Below, piece after piece: positions 54,201-64,000 of a stretch of 64,000 nucleotides of DNA. Position numbers and translations under genes: made by a program. Source of the DNA: Amyelois transitella (taxonomy: Eukaryota; Arthropoda; Insecta; Lepidoptera; Pyralidae). Below the pieces are notes generated by a model that saw only the letters and a program-made list of their open reading frames with translations, was not told where the DNA came from and searched no databases. Position 1 is the first letter of the stretch; every line of letters begins with the position of its first letter. Location: positions 3,147,501-3,211,500 of the forward strand of contig NC_083525.1 of assembly GCF_032362555.1 (NCBI RefSeq), read 5' to 3'.

Positions 54201-55005
54201 TGCATCCCCAAAACTCTGCAGAGGAGGCTGGGGTATGCCTTTTACCATGGATCCTGGATTAGGTGTGTCAGGTTTTTACTCGAAGCGACTCCCATCTGAC
54301 GTCCGTAACTTTTGCAGGTAAACCTAAACCCGCTTTGAATTGGTCATGGTTACACATCCAGTTGGTGCAACCTTCAATTTGATCGTATTTTTTCTTAATT
54401 TCTAGTTCACATATCCTAGTGGACGAACAGATAAACATAGCGATGGAGGCTCGCGAGCACCTCACATCGCAGCGGCAAACGTTCAAACGAATGCAGACGA
54501 GGTTCAATGACATCACAAACAGGTAACACACACACATGTATGATTATATAAAAATAATCTTGAATTTTTGAAATGGACCTTTCTCATCGTACTTTAAATG
54601 AATATAAAACTTTATTGGTGTCAATAATTCACATAGTGTATTAAATTACGTGTATTCTTTCATGTTATTAATTAATTTATAATGTTTTGTGACCTTTCAC
54701 CATCCTTACTCCCGTTCCTGCGGGAAATTCTTCACCTTTCTTTTCTGTATACCAAATTTGAAATCTTTAGCTCCAGCAGTTTGGGCTGTACGTCGCTATG
54801 TTACAATCAGCATACTCTTTTATTTATGTTGAAATATAATGGACAACATGTATTAGCATTAATCGATTTTTCTCTTTTTTCCAGGTTCCCCATGTTAAAT
54901 AGTCTAATATACAGAATAAACGCGCGAAAACGTCGCGATTCCCTCATCCTCGGGGTCGTGGTGGCGGTCTGCACTTTCCTCTTACTACTCTACGCATTCC
55001 ATTGA
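51300..55005 (+). CDS. Gos28: Golgi SNAP receptor complex member 1 (Qb-SNARE, GOS-28)
   Basis: Six exons: 51300-51330, 52482-52657, 52935-53024, 53708-53853, 54406-54522, 54885-55005 (stop TGA); 226 residues. The protein is a tail-anchored Golgi SNARE acting in ER-to-Golgi and intra-Golgi fusion with syntaxin 5 and partners. The N-terminal half (WEELRKQARMLENDIDMKL, then NDKMADL) forms the regulatory helices. The SNARE motif spans roughly residues 145-203, with a central glutamine in HLTSQRQTF. The tail has a basic RKRRD followed by a roughly 18-residue hydrophobic anchor ending LLLYAFH. Human GOSR1 is 250 residues and the fly protein about 230. Exon 4 is GC-rich and codes an RRERE and SSPPPAAG loop between helices. 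All joins are in phase with GT-AG ends. A candidate AATAAA lies at 55362. Confidence 0.93.
51648..51700 (+). other. G-run and C-run tract in Gos28 intron 1
   Basis: 51648-51665 reads as four close G runs (ggggagggtgggggaggg), a G-quadruplex-type motif. It is followed at 51679-51700 by a run of C, 'ggcac' and a run of seven G, which can also fold as a stem. This is unusual in an AT-rich intron. No function is claimed. Confidence 0.6.
52083..52142. repeat. Perfect 23-bp inverted repeat in Gos28 intron 1
   Basis: Arms 52083-52105 and 52120-52142 are exact reverse complements (aatttatctgaaaaatag...) around a 14-nt loop that itself contains 'ggtattacc'. Confidence 0.9.
53390..53628. repeat. Family A fragments in opposite orientations (Gos28 intron 3)
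   Basis: 53390-53465 is a diverged reverse fragment ('gacaaagccaacagtcttga'). 53464-53628 is a forward fragment from 'cttgggattcctcttttagg' to 'gatatagacgtaacaatacg'. They meet at the head side. Confidence 0.7.
54170..54365 (-). repeat. Repeat family B, reverse copy (Gos28 intron 4)
   Basis: 'ggctttagtcccggttgcat', 'accatggatcctggattagg', 'cgaagcgactcccatctgac' and 'ggttacacatccagttg' are the reverse complement of the 15862-16090 copy. It ends about 40 bp before Gos28 exon 5. Confidence 0.75.
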
Positions 55006-57425
55006 GTTATTACCTGCATTATTTATTTATGTATTTGTAATCTATGATTTTATTTGTTAAACTACTCGTATAATAAGTTTCTTTTTTTGTAAAAAAATAA
55101 TAACAAATTTACTTACATAATTGTTTCTTTTCACCAGATAGCTATGTGACTTAAGTTTTGTTTTTGGAATTAATTATTGCACATATAAAATAGCAAGTTT
55201 ATAAGTGATCAAAAGTAGAACAGGTAGGGTAACAGTGGACCACATATAAATATCAGCTACCTATCATAGATGGTACAATTTTGTCTGTGGCCCATTGCAC
55301 ATAATTTATAATTTCCATATTCATACAATATTCTTTCAAAAACTTTTGGTATTTTGTACAGAATAAAGGCAGAGTTAACTCAAACAAAAGCGTTCAAATG
55401 TCAATTTTATGTTTTCTTACTAACGGTGCAATGTTCAAAAATAAACACACAATGGTTATCTCTAACTGTTATTAAAAGTTATGGCTTTTGCTCTGCATAG
55501 AAACTGAAAGTACTAAATTAACTGAAACTTATTGACTTACTTACGTAACATATAGACCTAGCAAATAGGAAGAAATCATTTATATTTAATTATAGGCTGT
55601 GTTTTGTTTGTCTTTTTAATAACTATTATGGGAACAACTTTTAAATTTGCATGTATTGTGGTACACTGTATAGTCAACTGCGGAGAAACTTAAACTTGCC
55701 TATTATAAAGGTTAGCTATGGAGTCTGGGTTCATATTTCTTTGCAGTTGACTGTACATGCATAAACGTGTCATAATTACTTATTATCAAAATTATGCTTC
55801 TTAATTTCATTTGATAAATTAAGAGGAAATATTAGAAACTATACAGAAATACTTTTCTTTCAACCAAATATATGTACACTGCTAGAGATATTATGAAAGT
55901 AGATACTTACACCAGACTCCTCAGGGGCAATATGTATTACTCACCGGTATACCCCTATTTTTCGTTTTGTATTATTAAATTATTTTTTAACATTTTTTAG
56001 TATAATTGCATAGTTGTTTCGGCGAAATATATTCTGCTATTGGAACTCTAAAATCAAGAAGTTTAAAACTTAGTCGAGAAAAATGTACGAAACAGCAGTT
56101 CTTTTTTCGTATTTTCAGTACCAAGAACGAAAAAAGAAATAGAAAACAATTTTAACTATTTTCTAATAGTCTCAGTGAAAATACTTACACTACATAAAAA
56201 GAGAAATAAGGTTGTACGGTCGGGGGTGTTTTTTTGAGAATTTTGATGTCAATCTATATAATATAAATTTGAATGTACAGAATATTTTTATTTATTAGAG
56301 GCAGAAGGCCTAGGATTGGGGATCATAAGAATATATCAATGTAAAAATATATAAATAACATAATAATTGATAAATAAAAAAAGGTCTTATGAAGTTTATG
56401 TTTTTATTTCGTTAAATACGTCTTGTCAAACCGATTATTCCTATTGTATACGGTACTGATACACCTGGTAAGTTGAATAAAAATAGTGGCCTTGTGGTGT
56501 TGCCAGCCGTACTCGTATCTCTACAGTCGCGTGCGGAGAAACTTGACCTCTATGGTTTTGGTTTGTATAAAATAATAAGAGTCATGTTTATCTACAAAAA
56601 GCAACGGGCGCTGGTATAATTTGCTACATAATGGTGTGTAATGTAATCAAATACGCTGTATCTAACCATATACAGGTATAAACAAAACTTTGAAAATAAA
56701 TACTTAGTACAATACTATAATGGCTATTCAATCTTCGCTTAAAAATATTTGCCATTATTGGAAATATTTACACTTACACCAAACAAAAAGGTAGGTACAC
56801 AAAATAGTACACTTACAAGTTGTAATCACCACTTTTAACATCATTTTATACATATATGTGTTATACAAAAAGAGAATTATATAGAACGAAAAAAGAGAAA
56901 TTAAGTCTTATTCCTCCTGGCATCAGTCCCGATTGCGCCTCTGAAATGCTCGAGCTTCAAATATTGAAGTGTAACTAGAAAACATTGTTTAAAACCTATA
57001 TTGTTCTGGATTTTTTCGGGATGAAGAACAAATTCCTCGTTCAACCACAAAACATCTATTATACAAAAAACTAATTTGAATGAAACATCTGGTAGTTCGT
57101 AATCCCGTCATTAACTTTAACATTCACACGTCTGGTCGACTGGTACGTTCAGTATAGTCCCTTTTGTATGTAAAGTTACCCTGCACAAAACTCCATAATA
57201 GATGCGAGTTCACATCGGAACTAGGGTAGTTATTTTTTAAATTTTCCCTCGTCGAAGAGATAGGTTGATATGTTCTTGATAGTTCAACAACACTAACCCC
57301 GCGTCGCAGTGGACTCGTGCACGCATGTAGATGGGTTTTATTTAAGTAAATTCAAATAAATAGAACTTCACCCACCAAAGTCCCGATCACTAGCCATTAC
57401 TTTCGTGCGTTGCACTTTACTGACG
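55006..57425. other. Convergent 3' region between Gos28 and the small ZAD gene
   Basis: AT-rich, with no coding exon recognised. It would hold the 3' UTRs of both genes. Candidate signals include AATAAA at 55362 (+). No repeat family described here was recognised in it, which is unusual for this window. Confidence 0.45.
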
Positions 57426-59797
57426 TCAGGAATCCAATTCTTTATGCACATTTTTTAGATGAGATTTCAACGAACTATTCTGGGTAAAGCTTTGGCCACA
57501 GACGTCACAATGGTAAGGTTTGACCCCCGTATGTATCCTTAGGTGCTTCTCCAAGTCTCCTTTTGTAGCAAACGACTTTCCACAACCGTCTAGTGGACAG
57601 GCAATGGTCTTGTTGTGCAATCGCCGATGGAGATACAGCTTTTTCCATTTGTCGAATACTTTGTTACATACCTGAAATTGAAGAAAGTTAAGTTTTTAAT
57701 TGTTTAAGTACATATTGCACAATGACATGACAAAATGAAGAAAACATATAAAATAATTGTTTAAAAATATTATATTTTACATATGGTGGGGCTTACCTCA
57801 CATCTCAATTCATCATTGTCTTTCAATTCTTTCTTAAACTTTTTCACACAGACATTGGTTTGTGTGGGAGTAGCTTTTACGGGGGAGCCAGAGTCCACTT
57901 GTAATTTGGTAGATGATGTCTGAAAGAAAAAAACTATTATACATGTCTTCTTAATGATAAATACAAAATTCAGGAGAAAGTAAATATATTCCTCTTTAAT
58001 TCTTGTAGTAATTAACGTCAGACTTGCTTATCTTCTTTTAGTCCTTCATTCTAAAGTCCATTATTCATAGCTTCTTCTCACAGAAAAAGAAAAATTAATT
58101 TGTTTGACATGTGTCTAAGTATTGGTTTAACGATAAGGGGAGCTGGAAGAACATAAAAACAGTGCTGCGCTTTCTATGCTACAGGAGCAGGTGACCTTAA
58201 TTATCGTGTATCAAAAAAAGAAGTGATCATCAGAAAATGTAAAAGTGGTTATGCTTACCACAGTCTGTGTTTCAAACAAATCTTTTCTCACTTTAATTTG
58301 ATGTCTTGTTTTCGGTGGAGTTGCCTGTAAATGACAAATACATATTTTAATGAACCTTCTTAATTAATAACTCCAATTTGTAATGCTAAAAACTATCTCT
58401 CTCTCTCCAGGTCCGTGATCCACATCAACTATGTTGGTAAAGTTCAAAAAAAATTGTACCATTTTTGTTTATTCATAAATTATTGCTTGGAGTGTCAAAA
58501 GTGCATAAAGCAATAAAAAAAGTTTAAAAATAGCGATTGTTTTTCTTAGTACTAATGTGATGTGAGAGCCCAAAATGTCTTTGAGTAGATGAATTAGGAA
58601 GACCAGACAAACAATTACAGTATGAATATGAGAGAGTAAGATAGTATCAATATCAAAAATCAGAATCACATTTTAATTTCCCACCTTTTTTCTTTGAGTT
58701 TCCTTCTGAACAGTTTCTGTTATGTCTTCCACAATCACTAGCCTATCAGAATCCTCATCTTCAAAGTTCTGGAAAAGCAAAATAAATGGTCTACTGTTAA
58801 TTTTAGTATGTATTGGTAATTTTTGTCATCTTTGTAAGTGAATTGTAATGGTTTGAGAAATCATTTATTGAACTAAAACTGCAAATGTTTTATAGTTATT
58901 AGGACTCGGAACACCAAACCCCAATCAGAAGCAGCAGTATAAATGTGGCGTTTCAAATTAATATGAAAAATTTTAAGAGTTTATTGTATCGTGACTTGGA
59001 GCAAATCTGCTTTCACACTGTGCTGCCTCTGGCCAGTGTTTGTTGTGCTCGGGCCTTTATACCAAGAAACTAAAAGAATTAATAAAATAATATTTACCAT
59101 TTCATCATCAGGTACATCAGCATCAAAAAGAGATTTAAGATGTGTATCATTCTTTGTAGCGAGTAGTCTTAACTCTTTTGCATTCAGAGTGATCTTTAAA
59201 CATTTGGAACAAATTTTTTGAGGAAGGTTGTCAGACTGTTTGAGCTGAAAATATAAAAATTAAATTAGGTACAGATAAGTCTGAATTTCATGGAGATTGG
59301 TCAGACAAACAAACAACTATCTACTACTAGAAAATAAGTGGGATAATGTAGTGAATATCTCAATAGCACAAAATGAGTCAGTATTTTGATATGTAAATAA
59401 AATTGTTTGCTTTAAAGCAACAGCCGACAGATGCTACAGGGAATGTATTTTATGCGAAAAAGAGGCAAAATCACAGCATAATAAATAAAATTTATTTGTG
59501 CTGTCGACTAAGTACCTATCATTCAATCAGAGTTTAATTATTCCACATTTAAGTGACTGGAAATATGAAAATTTAATTATGGCGAAACTAGGGATTTGTG
59601 AATTACAAATGAGCATTGATAGTGCGTGGTGTTGTGTAGTCAAATTATACTTTTTTAGTTTAATAGATACGTACATTTACTCCGGTGCACAGCAGAATAT
59701 CTTGTGCCAGACCCTCGCTCTGGAATATGTTTTGCACTCCAGGCTTGTCGAGACATAGCCTACATTTTTCATAGAATAAAATAACTTGAGATTGCAT
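57426..59797 (-). CDS. ZAD zinc-finger protein with three C2H2 fingers
   Basis: Six phase-0 exons in transcript order: 59797-59675, 59244-59098, 58768-58685, 58324-58259, 57919-57797, 57671-57426 (stop TGA); 262 residues. The ZAD has C12 and C15 (CRLCLD) and C53 and C56 (KICSKC), with a hydrophobic pattern between them and helix residues after; in insects it mediates dimerisation of regulators. Residues 91-175 form an acidic then basic, low-complexity linker ([20 protein letters not shown]). Three fingers end the protein: CEVCNKVF...HRRLH (split by the last intron), [10 protein letters not shown]...HLRIH with a four-residue Cys spacing, and CDVCGQSF...HLKNVH. Three fingers usually contact about 9-10 bp of DNA. 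No specific ortholog was recognised. The start MQSQVIL sits 11 residues before the first cysteine, as usual for ZAD proteins. Confidence 0.88.
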
Positions 59798-60730
59798 GTC
59801 AAATAAATACTATTTTTACGTTCTAAGCCACATGCAATACATTTTAAAATTCAAGATCAAAATACAAAACAAACCAAGAGATTGATTGAAAATGAATTTG
59901 GTTGGCTTGGCATTGGCAATGTATGTATGTTTGGCATTGGCAGCTGACAGCAAACAGCAAAATAGCTGTCAATGACTGTCACCATGTCACGTCATCACAT
60001 GTTTCCAGTGTTGCCAGATTTTGAGATTTTAGCGCTAAAGCTAGGCACTTTTGGCTTCTTAAGGCGGAACCCTAAGAAGCCAAAAGTGCCTAGCTTTTTA
60101 AATAAACAAGGAACCCACGTAGTTTCGCCATGTCTGCCTGACTGTCCGCGGTTTTACTCAGACTATATAATAGAAAGCTGTAACTTGGTATGGGTAGTAA
60201 AATCATGGCAAAAAGTTTGTTTCGCTCCTATACTAGGGTTATTTTTTTCTCCATTTACACATCGTTTGGGGCTTCATTGAAAAGGTTCTTTACAAATGGA
60301 GGTGGAGAACACTATTTCTTGATCCGTTTCTAAATTAAAAACGATGATTTCCGTGGGATTTACGAAAAACCTGTATTCTTTTGTTGGTCGCGCAAGCGAA
60401 GCTGTGGGTAAAAGTTAGTCAGCTTATAGAATAGGTACATCTACTAAATATTTTTTAAGAAGACAATGTCTATCTGGCTATATAGCCCAAACCGCTGGGT
60501 TTTAAATTTGACATGTAAGTTTCTGAAGCGGTCTGGGCTTTGGCGAGGGAAAATAAAAAACATGAAGATCATTTATTTTTACTTGCATAATTTTTTTAAC
60601 AACGTTTAAGTTAATTCAAAGCAACATTTCAAAAAGATCGGTTTAGTAGATATCGCGGAAAGAGGTAACAAACTTACTTTCGCACATATAGGTAACATAG
60701 TTGGGATTGAGATTAAATTAATCTTGGTTT
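59798..60730. other. Region upstream of the small ZAD gene
   Basis: This probably contains that gene's promoter. The features seen are a perfect hairpin at 60037-60097 and AT-rich sequence. The 102-residue open frame starting at 59972 runs through the hairpin and has no recognisable protein pattern. Confidence 0.4.
60037..60097. repeat. Perfect 25-bp inverted repeat, 11-nt loop
   Basis: Arms 60037-60061 (aaagctaggcacttttggct...) and 60073-60097 are exact reverse complements around 'aggcggaaccc'. The hairpin lies 240 bp upstream of the small ZAD gene start and is richer in G+C than its surroundings. Confidence 0.92.
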
Positions 60731-60734
60731 AAGA

Positions 60735-60846
60735 GTTTGTTCTTTTAGGCGATGGGCTAGCAACCTGTCGCTATATGAATCTTCATTCATTTCAAGAGTG
60801 TTGGCTCTGTCTGCCCCGCAAGGGATATAGACGTGATTATATGTAT
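60735..60846 (+). repeat. Family A right-end fragment
   Basis: 'ttcttttaggcgatgggcta', 'gtgttggctctgtctgcccc' and 'gacgtgattatatgtatgg' mark a forward fragment with a deletion in the middle. Confidence 0.75.
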
Positions 60847-61131
60847 GGAATTAAATAACGCTTTATAAAATAATATTTAAAGATTACCTATGTATAACTA
60901 GACTTAGGAACCTCAAACTTCTTAGATTTTTACTAATAGCAGTCATAGTGACAGCGAAACCACAACAAAGTGGAAGCAAAATCCAAAACATTACAATTAA
61001 ATACAATATTCATTAAAATTCCTAAAAATCGCATCCATGGTTTTCTGATAACAATTTCATTAATCATTGAATATTTAGCATGATTTCTCCACTGTGATTC
61101 GTAAGTTAACCGTTATCTTTTGGTAGCATAT

Positions 61132-61352
61132 CTTATACTAATATTATAAATCTGAAGAGTTTGTTTGTTTGTTTGAACACGAATCTCAGGAACTACTGGT
61201 TCGAATTGAAAAATTCTTCACGCTGCAACTATAAGGAGCAAATAAATAATGGAATATGTGAAAAAAACGGGGAAAATTATTCATCCTTGAGGGCTTCAAT
61301 GATGCTCAAAATAACTATTTCATGCGGACGACGTCGCGGGCACAGCTTGTAT
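61132..61352 (+). mobile_element. Helitron-like element (Lep1 type)
   Basis: It runs from 'atactaatattataaatctg' through 'tctcaggaactactggttcg' to 'gcggacgacgtcgcgggcac' and 'agcttgta'. It is the same subfamily as 48530-48800 but in opposite orientation. Confidence 0.75.
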
Positions 61353-61844
61353 AATCCAATTTTTCCTGGAAATTTCCACAGCGGCGGGACTGGAATAGAA
61401 AAAAAAAGTATTAAGTAGTTAATATTGATTTTATTAGTAGGCAATGTAGTTAGAAGATGTATAAAGTTATAAAGTTTTATCTTAAGCTCTGTTCACGTTG
61501 AAATTTTGGAATAAAATTATTCATAGTCATTAGTTCATTCATACTTACACAAGACACATAGTCATAAACATCCATCCTACACGCTGTCCTCATAAATCAA
61601 TAATATGAATTTTAATGTTATTCAAATTATGAATATTTTATCTTAATCTAGTCTAAATCCACCAGCCATCTAGCTAAATAAAAGGCCTAGGCATCTATGT
61701 TTGCACGTCGTAGCCAAGGCAACGCACTGACTTCAAACTAATCGATTTGTCCACGATAGATAACGAACAACAAGGAAACAATTAATAATTAAAATCGCGC
61801 AAGTAAAGCAAGGACAAATTTTAAATGAATTATTTATTACTAGC

Positions 61845-62005
61845 GACCCACCCCTGACGGGTTGCTCTGCGTCTTAAAAAATCACTGTATCTATTATAAA
61901 AATCTACATCAAAATCCGTTGTGGAGTTTTGAAGATCTAAGCAGCATACATATACAGACATAGAGACAGACGCGGGAAGCTACTTTGCTTTATACTTTGT
62001 AGTGA
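61845..62005 (+). repeat. Possible LINE 3'-end fragment
   Basis: 'actagcgacccacccctgac', 'atcaaaatccgttgtggagt' and 'atacagacatagagacagac' resemble a tail common in lepidopteran RTE-type LINEs. The assignment is from memory of the pattern. Confidence 0.45.
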
Positions 62006-62427
62006 TAGTGATATTCATAATTCCATACTAGTGTTAAAAGATGGTTATATAGTTTCTAACCAATAAACTGAAAAACAACTACTTTCATAGATTTTCCATA
62101 TAAATTGAATACAGATATTAGAAGCTTCTGGTGGGGTGACAAGCTCTCATTTCTGAGAATTTTCAGGATACCGCCCCTTGCAAAATTTATGAATAGTTAC
62201 TGATATTACAAAGTGGTAAATTTTGTAACGATGATTGATTTTCAGAAATATGGAAACCATTATTTTTTTATTTTTTAGCCGTTATAAAGGTACATTATCT
62301 GCGGGTAATGGTAGAGGGTGCACCAGGGAATTGGCCAGATGAAAGAGAGAATATAAGATAGATACCTTATTACTATCGTGAATAAGCCCAATAGTCCTTT
62401 TAAGTGTCTTTTTGACAAGAAATGATA

Positions 62428-62570
62428 CATACAAACAAATGATCACGTCTATATCCCTTGCAGGATGGACAGAGCCAGAAGTTTCGAAAGGACTGAAAGG
62501 TCACGTTCAGCTATATAATTCAGATTGAAATATTGACAGTACAGCACATCGCTTAAAAGTAGAATCCCAA
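62428..62570 (-). repeat. Family A, diverged reverse fragment
   Basis: 'aatgatcacgtctatatccc', 'ggatggacagagccagaag', 'ggtcacgttcagcta' and 'agaatcccaag' in order. The head is missing. Confidence 0.7.
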
Positions 62571-64000
62571 GATTTTTAGATTTCTCCTGTTTTTAACCAA
62601 TCGATAACTAACAAGTTATTACTGCTTTTGTTATTGTCAATATTAGTAAAGATAATTTCGCGTTTTTGCGAGCGATAAATTGGCGTTACCCTTCAAAGCT
62701 CGTCGACCGTAAACTGATGAAGCGATAACATCAAGGCAACAGATACGGTTATTTAATTTATTTTTTGCGGTTCGGAAGTGATGAATACGCCCAAGTTTTT
62801 GAGTTTTTTTCAATAGTTTCTCATCGGGTTTAGTAAAAATAGAATCATTATTTGTACGGTAACTATTCAACGTAATAGTAGTTACTCATAAGATTCGGAT
62901 TAGCATTAATTGTTAGTTGAAAACAGATAAAATAAAAAAAAAAACGATGACGTTATGAAATTAAATAATAAAATAATTAAGTTGATACATTTCCTATATT
63001 AACTTTTAGAATAAAATAGAATAGATTTATTTTCAAAATTGGATACAAGGTATCACTTATTGACGTCACATAACTTAAATCTAGTTATAACTACTACTTT
63101 TCTGTTCTTCTTTCTGATATGCTCTCATAGACCCAAAAATAATATACACTTACAATTAAATAACGGACGGAATAAATACGTTACTGACGTACTACGACGG
63201 ACCTACTAAAATATCACATATTTTTAACGTCAGTATATGATTCATATCTAAAATATTCAAAACCCTATGTCTTTTAAATAGAAGTGATTTTTCGTAGTAA
63301 TTTGTTACGCCGCTACGGTGGCTCTACGACAGCAGTTCCTCGTAGCGCGTCCTACGAACCGCTCGCTACGAGCAACGCGCCCTCTACGAAAGTCGGAATT
63401 TTGTTTCAGCTATATTGTGATGTTTATGTTTACTAAAACATTGTAAACAAAATAATTTTCTTGTTCATTAGCTAGGTAGTTTGTAAATGTTGTTTTAAGG
63501 TAGGTTAAACAAATACTGATTTTGAGTTAACGAAGTTTTGAATAAAATTATTGACGATGAATAGTTAAAGTTCTTCAGTTAAAGAAAGTCTCGTATATAT
63601 ATATTATCATTAAAAAACCTTTCTTGTGAAGAAATTTGTGACACGCAGGCAACCTTTCACAAAATATTTTATGGTGAACGGCAATATAAATAATCTTTTA
63701 AGGTACGCATTATTGAATTTAAAGTTTAGAATAAAAATAAATAATCAGAAAATATTTCAAGTATCTTACTAGTACTTATAAAACTAAGTTTTAATTTTCT
63801 TTACTTGACAAGTAAGATCTCTTAGTGGATAACATAACAGATTGTCAATCCATCGATCTCATCTGATTTAAAATGACCTAGTTGACATAAAACTCATTAG
63901 TTCGACATTCATGGCGCCCTAGTTACCGAACTTTATTTATAATGCGAGACAATGACCGCCATAACAACAATTTATATGATTGTTTCCGTCTGTTTGTGTG
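62571..64000. other. Right-end intergenic sequence
   Basis: No gene was recognised. It holds a LINE-tail relic at 63005-63105 (as at 41284) and a patch at 63300-63405 with repeated 'ctacga' / 'cgtagcg' motifs that is far richer in G+C than its AT-rich surroundings. Confidence 0.45.

Noticed and set aside
59972-60280. 102-residue + frame
   Set aside because: It runs through a perfect inverted repeat and shows no family pattern.

Overview
The window is nuclear DNA of a moth or butterfly (Lepidoptera). The evidence is intron-rich insect genes, Cdk1 with insect-type DFGLGR residues, an AT-rich background, and dense short repeats including Helitron-like fragments of the type that ends in a 'gacgaagtcgcggg' motif, familiar from moth genomes. 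No bacterial, phage or organellar sequence was recognised. All exon joins below were made by eye from splice signals, reading phase and family similarity; no transcript evidence was available.

Layout. 1-3300: the right part of a Gypsy-type LTR retroelement that runs off the left edge. 4102-14893 (+): a five-exon mitochondrial citrate carrier (SLC25A1 / scheggia type), with a decayed partial copy of exon 3 in the intron behind it. 17516-20283 and 21561-24059 (-): two tandem aldo-keto reductase genes with identical six-exon structures. 24753-29657 (+): Cdk1 in seven exons, head-to-head with the second reductase. 29658-34883: intergenic repeats, including a compound palindromic element near 32253-33224. 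34884-49263 (-): a 14-exon transcription-factor gene with an N-terminal ZAD domain, 13 C2H2 fingers and a glutamine-rich tail. An intronless DNAJB13-like J-protein gene (42518-43531, +) lies inside one of its introns on the opposite strand. 51300-55005 (+): the Golgi Qb-SNARE GOSR1/Gos28 in six exons. 57426-59797 (-): a second, small ZAD zinc-finger gene with three fingers. 59798-64000: repeats and unassigned sequence.

The genes do not form one pathway. They cover mitochondrial citrate export, carbonyl reduction, cell-cycle control, DNA-binding regulation, a sperm-axoneme-type J protein and Golgi transport. The main structural themes are local exon duplication (a ZAD exon, a finger exon and a carrier exon all have tandem copies, most of them decayed) and repeat invasion. 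One roughly 270-bp family is present in about 25 full or partial copies on both strands, several as adjacent inverted pairs. The least explained item is the foldback element at 32253-33224 and its diverged relative in Cdk1 intron 2.
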